Of a stretch of DNA of 64,000 nt, positions 9,969 through 17,818 are shown piece after piece. Under the pieces are notes generated by a model that was given only the letters and a program-made list of their open reading frames with translations, searched no databases and was not told the DNA's origin. Within the stretch, counting starts at the first letter, position 1, and the number at the start of each line of letters is the position of its first letter. A program made the translations under genes and the position numbers. Source of the stretch: Cohaesibacter haloalkalitolerans (GTDB taxonomy: Bacteria; Pseudomonadota; Alphaproteobacteria; Rhizobiales; Cohaesibacteraceae); contig NZ_QNUM01000006.1 of the NCBI RefSeq assembly GCF_003574655.1, positions 372,001 through 436,000 of the forward strand. Direction: 5' to 3'.

Positions 9969-11915
9969 ATGAATAAGGGCAACCAGACCGGAACGACGCT
10001 TTTTTCCGGCGGCGCGGGGCGCTTTGTGCCGGTGGATCACGCTGCGGTGCATTTCACGGGCGGTTTCTGGAAAAGCTGGCAGGATACGGTGCGCGACATC
10101 ACCATTCCCACCCAGTATATGCGGCTGGAGGAGGAGAAGTTTCTTGAAGTCCTCGATTTCCGCAGCCCTCCCGGTCCGCTCGCCCGCCCCATTCAGCCCT
10201 CGGGCCTGTCGATGCAGCATTTCTTCGACAGCGACTTCGGCAAATGGATCGAGGCGGCGAGCTACATGCTGAAATATCGGCGCGACCCTGAAATCGAAGC
10301 CCGGATCGATGACATTGTCGCAAGGCTCGGTGACGGGCAGATGCCCGATGGCTATCTCAATTCCTGGTTCATCCGTCGCGAGCCGGAAAAGCGCTGGACC
10401 AATCTGCGCGACCTGCACGAGATGTATTCCATGGGCCATCTGCTTGAGGGGGCGGTGGCCTATTTCGAGGCCACGGGCAAGCGGGCCTTTCTGGATATCA
10501 TGCTCAAGGCCGTGGATCACATCATCGAAACCTTCGGCACCGAAGACGGCAAGCTCAGGGGCTATGATGCCCACGCCGAGGTGGAACTGGCACTGATGAA
10601 GCTCTATCGCCTGACCGGCGAGGAGCGCCATCGCCAGCTGGCCAGTTATTTCGTCGACGAACGCGGCCAGATGCCTTCCTATTTCGATGAGGAGGCCCGT
10701 CGGCGAGGGGAAGATCCTGACGATTATGTCTTCCATACCTACGCCTATTCGCAGGCGCACAAGCCGGTGCGCGAGCAGGAAGAAGTGGAAGGCCATGCCG
10801 TCCGCGCCACCTATCTGTTCAGCGCCATGGCTGATCTCGCTTTCGAGACCGCCGACCCGACGCTTTGGACGGCGCTTGAGAAGCTGTTTGCCCACATGAC
10901 GGCGAAATTGCTCTATGTCACCGGCGGCATCGGCTCATCGGGGGACAACGAGGGCTTCACCCGCGACTTCGACCTTCCGAACGAAACGGCCTATGCCGAA
11001 ACCTGCGCAGCGATTGCTCTGGGCTTCTGGGTTCACCGCATGGCGCAGATCGATCTTGATTCCTGTTATACCGACATCCTCGAACTGGTCGCCTATAACG
11101 GTGCCCTTTCGGGTATCGCGCGGGACGGGGAGCATTATTTCTATGAGAATGTGCTGGAAAGCCACGGTCAGCACAGGCGCTGGAAATGGCACTATTGCCC
11201 GTGCTGCCCGACCAATATCGCTCGCTTCATCGCCTCGCTTGGAGGATATGTCTACACCAGCAAGCCCGATGCTCTGGCCGTTCACCTCTATGCGGAAAGC
11301 GAGGCAAAGGTGATGCTGGGGGAACGGGCCGTTACCATCCGACAGGATACCGCCTACCCGTGGGATGGCGACATATGCCTCACCCTTGAGCCGGAAGAGG
11401 CCATGGACTTTGCCCTTTGTCTGCGCATCCCCGGCTGGAGCGATGAGGCTCGCCTCACGGTCAATGGCGAAGCGGTTGATCTGCCCGCCGTCATGGTCAA
11501 GGGCTATGCGACCCTGCAGCGCCACTGGCAACGCGGTGATGTGATCCGCCTTGCCTTGCCTATGCCTGTGGAGCGCCTTCATGCCCATCCGGATGTTTCG
11601 GACGCTTTCGGCCGCGTGGCCATCAAGCGCGGTCCGGTTGTCTATTGCATGGAAGAGACCGATATCGGCTTTCCGCCACAGCGGTTGCGCCTGCCGCAAG
11701 ACGCGAGCCTTGAAGCCCATTTTGACGAGAGCCTTCTGGGGGGAGCCACCATTCTCAAGGGGCACGCAATGGCCGCCGATGGCGCAGGCTGGAAAGACGG
11801 GCTCTATGCACGGCAGAAACCGGCGATGATAGAAACAGCCATCACCGCCATTCCCTATCACCTGTGGGCCAACCGGGAACCGGGGGGCATGCTGGTCTGG
11901 CTGTTGGAGGACTAG
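9969..11915 (+). CDS. Glycoside hydrolase family 127 (beta-L-arabinofuranosidase-like)
   Basis: A 648-residue protein of the DUF1680/GH127 family, which cleaves beta-L-arabinofuranosides by a cysteine nucleophile held by zinc. The active-site features can be seen: the Glu and Cys in AYAETCAAIA and the Cys pair in HYCPCCPTNIARF (characterised members use Glu, Cys, Cys, Cys as ligands and nucleophile). The N-terminus FWKSWQDTVRDITIPTQY and the (alpha/alpha)6-barrel region with GHLLEGAVAYFEATG follow the family. No signal peptide is visible, so it acts in the cytoplasm on imported arabinosides. The ATG at 9969 has GAGGA seven bases upstream; longer in-frame extensions upstream lack homology. It stands alone, divergent from the peptide cluster. 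Confidence 0.9.
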   Translation: MNKGNQTGTTLFSGGAGRFVPVDHAAVHFTGGFWKSWQDTVRDITIPTQYMRLEEEKFLEVLDFRSPPGPLARPIQPSGLSMQHFFDSDFGKWIEAASYMLKYRRDPEIEARIDDIVARLGDGQMPDGYLNSWFIRREPEKRWTNLRDLHEMYSMGHLLEGAVAYFEATGKRAFLDIMLKAVDHIIETFGTEDGKLRGYDAHAEVELALMKLYRLTGEERHRQLASYFVDERGQMPSYFDEEARRRGEDPDDYVFHTYAYSQAHKPVREQEEVEGHAVRATYLFSAMADLAFETADPTLWTALEKLFAHMTAKLLYVTGGIGSSGDNEGFTRDFDLPNETAYAETCAAIALGFWVHRMAQIDLDSCYTDILELVAYNGALSGIARDGEHYFYENVLESHGQHRRWKWHYCPCCPTNIARFIASLGGYVYTSKPDALAVHLYAESEAKVMLGERAVTIRQDTAYPWDGDICLTLEPEEAMDFALCLRIPGWSDEARLTVNGEAVDLPAVMVKGYATLQRHWQRGDVIRLALPMPVERLHAHPDVSDAFGRVAIKRGPVVYCMEETDIGFPPQRLRLPQDASLEAHFDESLLGGATILKGHAMAADGAGWKDGLYARQKPAMIETAITAIPYHLWANREPGGMLVWLLED

Positions 11916-12059
11916 GCTTGTTGGAGGGCTAGGCGGCCTCAAGCACTCGATCCTGAAGGCTTTGTGCTAGTGCCAGTTCTTTGCCTCTGATCTGTAGATC
12001 GGTGGTTGGGCCAAGGCCCGTTGGCCTCCCTCAGGCAAAGCCTTACCACGCAGCATTCT

Positions 12060-12087
12060 GAAGGGCCGCATGGTCATGCGGCCCTTC
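12060..12087. terminator. Long palindromic hairpin downstream of exported-protein gene
   Basis: A 13-bp perfect inverted repeat (arms GAAGGGCCGCATG and CATGCGGCCCTTC around GT) lies between the GH127 gene and the minus-strand gene that ends at 12107. Neither side has a T-run, so it may be a bidirectional transcript end or mRNA-stability hairpin rather than a classical terminator. Confidence 0.45.
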
Positions 12088-12106
12088 CTGTCATGACAGT
12101 GAAGGA

Positions 12107-12535
12107 CTAGTCGACCTTCTCTGCGTCCTTGACCAGCACCGTAGCCCAGCCATCCGTCAGCATGGAGACGGTGACCTCTTCGCCTGGGCGAAGGCATCGA
12201 TTGGCACTCATCCGGTGATTGTCGATCCCCGTCAGCTTGCTGCCGTCCGAGAGTTCAATCTCGTTGCGGCAGTGATTGATGCCCTCCTCGTCCGGAGCGC
12301 AATCGGTGTCAGTGAGGACTTTGGCCGTGACGGATTGGCCCGCCGCAGGCAGAGTGCCTTCCAGAATCTGGAGGGTGTATTTGCCGCCCGAACCGTTCTC
12401 GACCCAGGATGAAATACCGGCTCCGGTCGGGATGTCTGGCTGAGCGCTCATGGCTGCCGGGATGGTCAGGAGAAAGGCCACAATGCCAGCACCGACAAGG
12501 CCAGCCTGAGCAAGTTCAGTTGATCGTTTCTTCAT
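12107..12535 (-). CDS. Hypothetical exported protein next to copper genes
   Basis: A protein of about 142 residues with a clear N-terminal signal (MKKRSTELAQAGLVGAGIVAFLLTIPAAMSA) and a mature domain rich in Thr, Val and Gly that looks all-beta. It has three cysteines, in TDCAPDEEG, INHCRNE and NRCLRPG. Two adjacent ATGs at 12538 and 12535 follow GAGGAG; the second has the better spacing. It lies just after the EF-hand gene on the same strand (gap about 12 bases), so they share a message. I do not recognise the family; a periplasmic role in the copper island is inferred from position. Confidence 0.7.
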   Translation of the reverse strand: MKKRSTELAQAGLVGAGIVAFLLTIPAAMSAQPDIPTGAGISSWVENGSGGKYTLQILEGTLPAAGQSVTAKVLTDTDCAPDEEGINHCRNEIELSDGSKLTGIDNHRMSANRCLRPGEEVTVSMLTDGWATVLVKDAEKVD

Positions 12536-12546
12536 CATTATGCTCC

Positions 12547-12948
12547 TCAGTCCTGATTGTTGCTCTGTGACATAGGCATGCCACCCGCGTGATGGGCGGC
12601 AAACTCGGAAGCTTCCAGCTTGCCATCCTTGTTCTTGTCCATATAGGCGAACATGCGGGCATGCAGGCTCTGGAATTCTTCCAACGACAGGGAACCGTCC
12701 CCGTCTGTGTCCAGCATGACAATCATCATGTCAGGATTCATCATGCCGCCTCCCATCATGCCTCCCATCATTCCTGCGGACGCCTTGCCTCCGGACATCA
12801 TGGCGTTACCCATCATTCCTTCGGACATCATTTCGCCCTGCATCATCTGGGGGGACTGGTCCGGGTGATGCGCCGGATTGGCGAAGGCCGCTTTCATGCC
12901 AAGAGCAACGAGAAGGCTGGTTGTGGTGAAAAGAAGAAATTTACGCAT
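12547..12948 (-). CDS. Exported Met-rich EF-hand protein
   Basis: A 133-residue exported protein. The signal peptide is MRKFLLFTTTSLLVALGMKAAFA. It is followed by a Met/Gly-rich segment with repeated MM pairs (residues about 35-75: QMMQGEMMSEGMMG...SAGMMGGMMGGGMM), which could bind Cu(I) through thioether sulfurs. Two EF-hand loops close the protein: DTDGDGSLSLEEF and DKNKDGKLEASEF, both with intact Asp/Glu ligands for calcium. The ATG at 12948 has GGAGAG upstream. It precedes the hypothetical exported protein in a two-gene unit at the edge of the copper island. Role in periplasmic copper handling is inferred; EF-hand proteins with Met-rich linkers are common beside copper genes. Confidence 0.82.
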   Translation of the reverse strand: MRKFLLFTTTSLLVALGMKAAFANPAHHPDQSPQMMQGEMMSEGMMGNAMMSGGKASAGMMGGMMGGGMMNPDMMIVMLDTDGDGSLSLEEFQSLHARMFAYMDKNKDGKLEASEFAAHHAGGMPMSQSNNQD

Positions 12949-13140
12949 GGATCTCTCCGTAAAATAGTTGGTCTGATAGACGCCGGTCTGCTGTCGCCTG
13001 TTTTTTCCGATTGGGCGGAGTGGCAACCGGCCTGTATCCGGGGGTGCAGGGTAGCAACCCGGTGTGGTTGGTTGGGGGGGCCTCATCAAGACCTGTCGCC
13101 GCATGGAGCTGTGGCATCGAAAGGTTTGACAGGGCTGCTA

Positions 13141-13479
13141 TCAGAGCAAGAAATTCGGAGGTGGTGTTTCAGGCGGCGTATGCGCCCCAACAAGGTCGGC
13201 AATCCCCATCGGGTAGGGGGCAGGCAGCTCAAGATGAGCCCAACTATCAACCGCAGCCTTGATGATCAGGAAGGAGCAGACACCATCAGATGTGCAGGTC
13301 TGGTGCTGCATGGCTTTGTCGCATCCGGGCACCTCTGCTGCGACCGAGGCGAGTGCGACGGTTGCTTCACTGCAGGAGACCGGGTTTGACGGCCCAATCG
13401 CAGAGCCTTGCCCTGTTCCGGCGAAAAGCCCGAACAGCAAGATCACGGCAGCGATGGTGCTTTGCAGTTGGCGCGACAT
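13141..13479 (-). CDS. Small exported Cys protein behind a CueR-type promoter
   Basis: A 112-residue protein with an N-terminal signal (QSTIAAVILLFGLFAGTGQGSA), four cysteines in the middle (VSCSEA, GCDKAMQHQTC, GVCSF) and a proline-rich end TPPETPPPNFLL. It resembles the DUF2946-like small proteins found in copper islands and shares several features with the protein at 17289-17654 (AMQ-H-Q-C motif, D-L-x-A-H, Pro tail). Its ribosome site is weak. A CueR-type promoter at 13546-13576 points at it, so it is predicted to be copper-induced. Function is unknown. Confidence 0.7.
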   Translation of the reverse strand: MSRQLQSTIAAVILLFGLFAGTGQGSAIGPSNPVSCSEATVALASVAAEVPGCDKAMQHQTCTSDGVCSFLIIKAAVDSWAHLELPAPYPMGIADLVGAHTPPETPPPNFLL

Positions 13480-13545
13480 GGCGATGCTTGGTTCTACTCT
13501 GTCTTAAAGGCTTCACCGACTGGCGAAGCGCTCCCTTCAAACGCA

Positions 13546-13576
13546 AGCTTAAAGTTTCCAGCTGGTGGAAGGTCAA
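13546..13576 (-). promoter_or_regulatory. CueR-type promoter for the small exported protein
   Basis: On the minus strand TTGACC (13571-13576) and TAAGCT (13546-13551) are separated by exactly 19 bases that contain the dyad CTTCCACCAGCTGGAAA. A 19-base spacer with a dyad inside is the hallmark of MerR-family promoters, and ACCTTCC-N7-GGAA matches known CueR sites. It drives the minus-strand gene 13141-13479. Confidence 0.75.
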
Positions 13577-13613
13577 GCAGAAATTTATTTGGAACAAATT
13601 GCCCACGGCCCCA

Positions 13614-13644
13614 TTGACCTTCCAGTTACTGGAAACTCCATATT
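13614..13644 (+). promoter_or_regulatory. CueR-type promoter for the chaperone/copper ATPase genes
   Basis: TTGACC (13614-13619) and CATATT (13639-13644) lie 19 bases apart around the dyad CTTCCAGTTACTGGAAA. It is the mirror partner of the site at 13546-13576, so one regulator could open both directions. The predicted message has a leader of about 120 bases before the chaperone gene. Confidence 0.77.
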
Positions 13645-13768
13645 GAGGTCATCGAATGAGAAAACCCTTCGCGGCCATGGTGCAATTCCGGCTTCGGACG
13701 GGGAAAACAACAAAGCCCTGAAGTGCGAGACCAAGACAGTTCTGCGCCGAAGGATGGAGAGGATGACC

Positions 13769-14212
13769 ATGACCCAGACATCGAATGGCACATACCAACT
13801 GCAGGGCATGTCCTGCGGAAATTGCGCCCGGCACGCCGAGAAAGTGGCCGAGCACATTGATGGCGTTTCCAGTGCCACCGTCGACCTTGCCCATCAGACA
13901 ATTTCCCTTGCCTTTGATCACCCGATTGATGAAAGCCAGTTGTCGGAGGCTTTAGACAAGATTGGCTACTCTGCCGTCACATCACTGACAGAACTCGCCG
14001 TCGGTGGGATGAAGTGCAATGGCTGTGTCAGCAAGGTTGAGAGCGCCCTCAAAGCCACGCCAGGGGTTCTGCATACCAATATCGATCTGGCTGACGGCAA
14101 GGCAGCCATCAAATATTGGCAAGGTCGAACCGATCCCGCACAGCTTGCCGCCATCGTCAGCGAGCTTGGCTTTTCGGCAACCGTTGCCGAGCCGGAAGAT
14201 GATGCCGCCTGA
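13769..14212 (+). CDS. Copper chaperone with two HMA domains
   Basis: A 147-residue cytoplasmic protein made almost entirely of two heavy-metal-associated domains. The first has GMSCGNCARHAE and the second GMKCNGCVSKVE, each with the CxxC pair that binds Cu(I). The second has the usual GVLHTNIDLADGKAAIKY strand; the first GVSSATVDLAHQTISLAF. The ATG at 13769 follows AGAGG with six bases; in-frame ATGs at 13754 and 13763 are alternatives. It sits 70 bases before the copper ATPase, which lacks HMA domains of its own, so this protein may supply the metal to it as a detached N-terminal domain. Known CopZ proteins usually have one HMA domain. Confidence 0.85.
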   Translation: MTQTSNGTYQLQGMSCGNCARHAEKVAEHIDGVSSATVDLAHQTISLAFDHPIDESQLSEALDKIGYSAVTSLTELAVGGMKCNGCVSKVESALKATPGVLHTNIDLADGKAAIKYWQGRTDPAQLAAIVSELGFSATVAEPEDDAA

Positions 14213-14282
14213 TGCGTCGTTGGCGGAGCAGTTGGGGGGTAGCACACTCTTTTGAATGAAAACAGGATGACAGGAGGCCGTC

Positions 14283-16742
14283 ATGGCCAACCAGGAACAC
14301 ACGCATGAACACCCCGATCATGACGATCATCATGATCATAACCACATGATGCATGGCGATGGTCATGGTCATGAGCACCCCCATATGCACGACCATCACG
14401 ATGGGCATACCCATGGCCACCAGCACCATCATCATGGCCCGGCGGAACCGGGAGCTGAGGTGGCGACAGATCCGGTTTGCGGGATGCAGGTGACGGTGAA
14501 GGAGGGTGTGCGTTCCGAGCAGTACCAGGACCAGACCTTCTATTTCTGTTCCGATGGCTGCCAGGAAAAGTTCAAGGCGGATCCCTACTTCTATGCCTCC
14601 GGCAACGCCAGGGAGGCAGGGCAACAGACCCAGCCGGGCACCAAGTGGATCTGCCCGATGCATCCGGAAATCATCCGCGACGAGCCCGGTTCCTGTCCCA
14701 TTTGCGGCATGGCGCTGGAGCCGACGGTTCCCTCGGACGAACCGTCGGATGAGCTGGTCGACTTCACCCGGCGCCTTTGGATCAGCGTGGCAGCGGCCGT
14801 TCCGTTGATTATCCTTACCATGGGTGGCATGGTTGGTCTTCCCGTGCGGGAATGGCTCGGCCACCAGCTGTCCGCCTATATTGAATTTGTCATTGCAACG
14901 CCGATCGTCTTATGGGCGGCGCAACCCTTCTTCAAGCGCGGTTGGGACTCGATCCGCAATGCGTCGCCCAACATGTGGACGCTGATTGCACTCGGCGTTG
15001 GCGCGGCCTATATCTACTCGCTCTTTGCAACCTTCCTGCCCGGTATATTCCCCGAGCAGTATCGGAGCGGCGAAGGGGTTGGCACCTATTTCGAGGCCTC
15101 TGTCGTCATTGTTGCCCTCATTTTTGTGGGACAGGTGCTGGAGCTGCGAGCACGCGAGCGGACGGGCGATGCCATCCGGGCATTGCTAGACCTTGCCCCC
15201 AAGACGGCACGGCGTATCCTGCCCGATGGTACTGAATATGACGCGCCTCTGGAGAATGTGGTGGCGGGCGATTTGTTGCGTGTTCGCCCCGGTGACAGCA
15301 TTCCGGTGGACGGGGAAGTGACAGAAGGTCACTCCTCGGTCGACGAGAGCATGCTCACCGGTGAGCCTGTGCCAATCGAAAAGAACGAAGGCGACAAGGT
15401 GACCGGCGGCACCATCAACAAGAACGGCACACTAGCCATCCGCGCCACCCATATCGGGGCGGAAACCGTATTGTCCCAGATCGTCGGCATGGTCGCCAGC
15501 GCGCGCCAATCCCGCGCCCCCATTCAGGCGCTCGCAGACAAGGTGTCGGCGATATTCGTACCCACTGTTGTCAGCGTAGCGTTGCTCGCCTTTGTTGTCT
15601 GGTTGATCTTTGGTCCTGATCCAGCCCTTGCCTTCGCCATCGCAGCGGCTGTGTCGGTGTTGATCATTGCCTGCCCCTGTGCGCTTGGTCTGGCAACTCC
15701 CATTTCGATCACCACAGCTGCCGGGCGCGGTGCGCAGGCTGGTGTGCTGATCAAGGACGCCGAGGCGCTCGAACGCATGGCACGGGTTGACACCGTGATC
15801 GTCGACAAGACCGGCACCCTCACAGAAGGCAAGCCGAAACTGACCGATGTACTGTCGCTCGGCGACCTCGACGAGGGGGCCGTGTTGGCGATGGCGGCGG
15901 CTCTCGAAAGGGGCTCTGAACATCCGCTGGCGGAGGCCATTGTCAGCGGCGCAAGGGAACGTGGTGTGGAACGACTTGAGTCTTCCGACTTCGAGGCCAT
16001 GACAGGCAAGGGTGTGAAAGGCGCCGTGAAGGGCAGGGACGTAGCCCTTGGCAACGCCGCCATGCTTGACGCCCTGTCGATCGATACGGATGAAGCCGCC
16101 AGAAAGGCCGCCGCTCTTCAGGAAGGGGGCAAGACCGCCATGTTCGTGGCAATTGACAGCAAACTTGCTGGCATCGTGGCGGTTGCCGATCCAATCAAGG
16201 AAACGACAGCAAAGGCCATCGAGGACCTGCATGCGCTGGGGCTGACTGTCATCATGGCCACCGGCGACAACGAACGCACGGCCAAGGCAGTGGCCAGCAA
16301 GCTTGGCATTGATGAAGTGCGGGCAGGGGTTCTGCCGGAAGACAAGAAGGTGCTTGTCGAGGAGCTTCACAAGAAGGGCGCCTTCGTTGCCATGGCAGGC
16401 GACGGCGTCAACGACGCCCCGGCGCTGGCGGCGGCCGATGTCGGTATCGCCATGGGGACCGGTGCAGACGTGGCGATGGAAAGCGCAGGTATCACCCTTC
16501 TTGGTGGCGATCTCTCCGGTATCGTGCGGGCGAGAAAGCTGGCGACAAAGACGCTGCGCAACATCAAGCAGAATCTTTTCTTTGCCTTTGTCTACAATTC
16601 GGCGGGTGTGCCGCTGGCTGCCGGTATCCTCTATCCGGTGTTCGGACTGCTGCTCTCGCCGATGATCGCGGCGGCGGCCATGAGCCTGTCGTCCGTCTCG
16701 GTTATTGCCAATGCCCTCAGGTTAAGGCGGGTCGACCTCTAA
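14283..16742 (+). CDS. copA: Cu(I)-exporting P1B-type ATPase, CopA type, with His-rich N-terminus
   Basis: An 819-residue P-type ATPase. Residues 1-55 are strikingly rich in His and Asp. A YHS-type domain starts at DPVCGM (63-68) and includes [12 protein letters not shown]; a heavy-metal-binding domain follows (WICPMHPEI...[10 protein letters not shown], about 122-147). After the membrane segments come TGEPVP, the metal-transport CPC (464-466), the phosphorylation site DKTGT (508-512) and [10 protein letters not shown]. The helix 7/8 signatures [11 protein letters not shown] and MSLSSVSV match the Cu(I) group P1B-1. The protein pumps Cu(I) out of the cytoplasm. No HMA domain is present; the upstream gene supplies two. 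AGGAGG stands before the ATG at 14283. Confidence 0.95.
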   Translation: MANQEHTHEHPDHDDHHDHNHMMHGDGHGHEHPHMHDHHDGHTHGHQHHHHGPAEPGAEVATDPVCGMQVTVKEGVRSEQYQDQTFYFCSDGCQEKFKADPYFYASGNAREAGQQTQPGTKWICPMHPEIIRDEPGSCPICGMALEPTVPSDEPSDELVDFTRRLWISVAAAVPLIILTMGGMVGLPVREWLGHQLSAYIEFVIATPIVLWAAQPFFKRGWDSIRNASPNMWTLIALGVGAAYIYSLFATFLPGIFPEQYRSGEGVGTYFEASVVIVALIFVGQVLELRARERTGDAIRALLDLAPKTARRILPDGTEYDAPLENVVAGDLLRVRPGDSIPVDGEVTEGHSSVDESMLTGEPVPIEKNEGDKVTGGTINKNGTLAIRATHIGAETVLSQIVGMVASARQSRAPIQALADKVSAIFVPTVVSVALLAFVVWLIFGPDPALAFAIAAAVSVLIIACPCALGLATPISITTAAGRGAQAGVLIKDAEALERMARVDTVIVDKTGTLTEGKPKLTDVLSLGDLDEGAVLAMAAALERGSEHPLAEAIVSGARERGVERLESSDFEAMTGKGVKGAVKGRDVALGNAAMLDALSIDTDEAARKAAALQEGGKTAMFVAIDSKLAGIVAVADPIKETTAKAIEDLHALGLTVIMATGDNERTAKAVASKLGIDEVRAGVLPEDKKVLVEELHKKGAFVAMAGDGVNDAPALAAADVGIAMGTGADVAMESAGITLLGGDLSGIVRARKLATKTLRNIKQNLFFAFVYNSAGVPLAAGILYPVFGLLLSPMIAAAAMSLSSVSVIANALRLRRVDL

Positions 16743-16793
16743 CTATGGGGAATTGGATCCTCTGGCTGACCCCGGGAATGAAAGGATTGAACC

Positions 16794-16913
16794 ATGTATG
16801 GTAACGGAATGGGATTTGGAATGGGCTTCGGCTTTGGCGGCATCGGGATGTGGATCATTCTGATCATCGGTATCCTGATCATCGCAGCTCTCGTCAAATA
16901 TCTGCTGAAGTGA
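16794..16913 (+). CDS. 39-residue Gly/Met membrane peptide
   Basis: A short gene 51 bases after the copper ATPase. The product begins with a Gly/Met/Phe-rich head (MYGNGMGFGMGFGFGGIGM) and continues with one membrane helix (WIILIIGILIIAALVKYLLK). AAGGA lies seven bases before the ATG. The clean translation signal, the ordered composition and its place in the ATPase operon support a real gene. Similar tiny membrane proteins occur after copper ATPases in alphaproteobacteria to my recollection. It may be a small subunit or modulator of the ATPase; the Met residues could contact Cu(I). Confidence 0.65.
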   Translation: MYGNGMGFGMGFGFGGIGMWIILIIGILIIAALVKYLLK

Positions 16914-16954
16914 CGCTCTGCCTCTGCCTCTGCCTCTAAGGACCGGCACGTTCT

Positions 16955-17101
16955 TCAGTGTGGATGATGGCCCTCGGCAATCTTCAGGGGATGCCTCTGA
17001 TGATACGCGCCGATGGTCATCATACTGTAGAAGCCGAGCGCAGAAATCTTTGCAACGCCATCCGGCTCTGGCATGGGCTCTGGCATGGCGTCTGAATGCA
17101 T
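16955..17101 (-). CDS. Possible small protein of 48 residues, doubtful
   Basis: A minus-strand frame starts with ATG at 17101 and gives a Met/Glu/Pro-rich start (MHSDAMPEPMPEPDGVAK) and a His-containing end (HPLKIAEGHHPH). The frame stays open further upstream without a stop. The ribosome site is weak. It could be a small copper-island protein, the end of a decayed gene, or chance. Apart from this, the region 16914-17182 holds nothing I can name. Confidence 0.25.
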   Translation of the reverse strand: MHSDAMPEPMPEPDGVAKISALGFYSMMTIGAYHQRHPLKIAEGHHPH

Positions 17102-17182
17102 GTCGTCAGATCCAGAGGTGCCCAGTTCGTGTAAGCAAATAGACGGGAAATCCAGACCTGGGAGCGGCTGTAAAGTTGGGGC

Positions 17183-17213
17183 TTGACCTTCCCGCCACTG
17201 GAGCCCTTATGGT
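17183..17213 (+). promoter_or_regulatory. CueR-type promoter for the multicopper oxidase group
   Basis: TTGACC (17183-17188) and TATGGT (17208-17213) are 19 bases apart. The spacer carries the ACCTTCC half-site, while the right half (GGAGCCC) is more degenerate than in the two other sites. It precedes the small exported protein, the oxidase and the cytochrome c. Confidence 0.68.
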
Positions 17214-17288
17214 CTTTGCGAATTTATGACCCCGTTATGCATCATTTTGTGGCATGGTGCGGGTACTTCAGGCAACAGGACCCTTGGA

Positions 17289-17654
17289 ATGATGCGCCTT
17301 GCAGCTCGATTGAGATGGATTGGACGGATGCTCCTTATGATGAGCGTGCTTGGTCTCGTCTATTCGGGCGGCAGCTTCGCGCCCGCCAGCGCATCACAGA
17401 TGGCGAGCCCGATGATGGAGACAGACCATCACACAAGGGCAAGTCAGGCAACACGATATGAAGCTTTGCCCTGCCAAAGCTGTCCAGCGATGCAGGATGG
17501 GCATCAGATGCATTGTGGCGCACCAATGCTGGTTCTCAGCTCAGAGAGTGTCGTTCACCGACCGGTCCCCTTCTACGACGTCCCTGTGCACAATGCCCGC
17601 GATCTGATTGCACATATCTTTATACTCGATCCGCCGCCGCCGCGTATCGCCTGA
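17289..17654 (+). CDS. Small exported Cys/Met/His protein, first gene after a CueR-type promoter
   Basis: A protein of about 121 residues with a basic start, a hydrophobic core (MLLMMSVLGLVYSGGS) and a probable ASA cleavage site. The mature part has Met and His residues, a CQSCPAMQDGHQMHC cluster and a Pro tail DPPPPRIA. It resembles DUF2946-like small proteins and shares traits with the gene product at 13141-13479. Two ATGs (17289, 17292) follow AGGA; an upstream in-frame ATG at 17226 lacks a ribosome site and signal-like start. It probably binds copper in the periplasm or membrane; this is inference. Confidence 0.65.
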   Translation: MMRLAARLRWIGRMLLMMSVLGLVYSGGSFAPASASQMASPMMETDHHTRASQATRYEALPCQSCPAMQDGHQMHCGAPMLVLSSESVVHRPVPFYDVPVHNARDLIAHIFILDPPPPRIA

Positions 17655-17818
17655 CGCGTGACGGGCGTGCCGATCGATACGCTCTTGTTTCTTCGCCAAA
17701 ACCCATTTGATCTCTTCATCCTCTGCCCCTGATAGAGGGGGCGGAGATATTGTTATTGTTCGCAAACGGGAAAGCCGAAGCCGGTGCCCGCGCTGCGATC
17801 TACAATTGGAATAGACCC

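Noticed and set aside
13656-13721. A 21-codon frame between the CueR-type promoter and the chaperone gene, possible leader peptide.
   Set aside because: No ribosome site stands before it and its composition is not that of a regulatory peptide; it is probably chance in the 120-base leader.
14283-14470. The His/Asp-rich start of the copper ATPase as a low-complexity artefact or frameshift.
   Set aside because: The frame runs unbroken from a strong ribosome site into the YHS domain, and His-rich leaders are known in copper ATPases.
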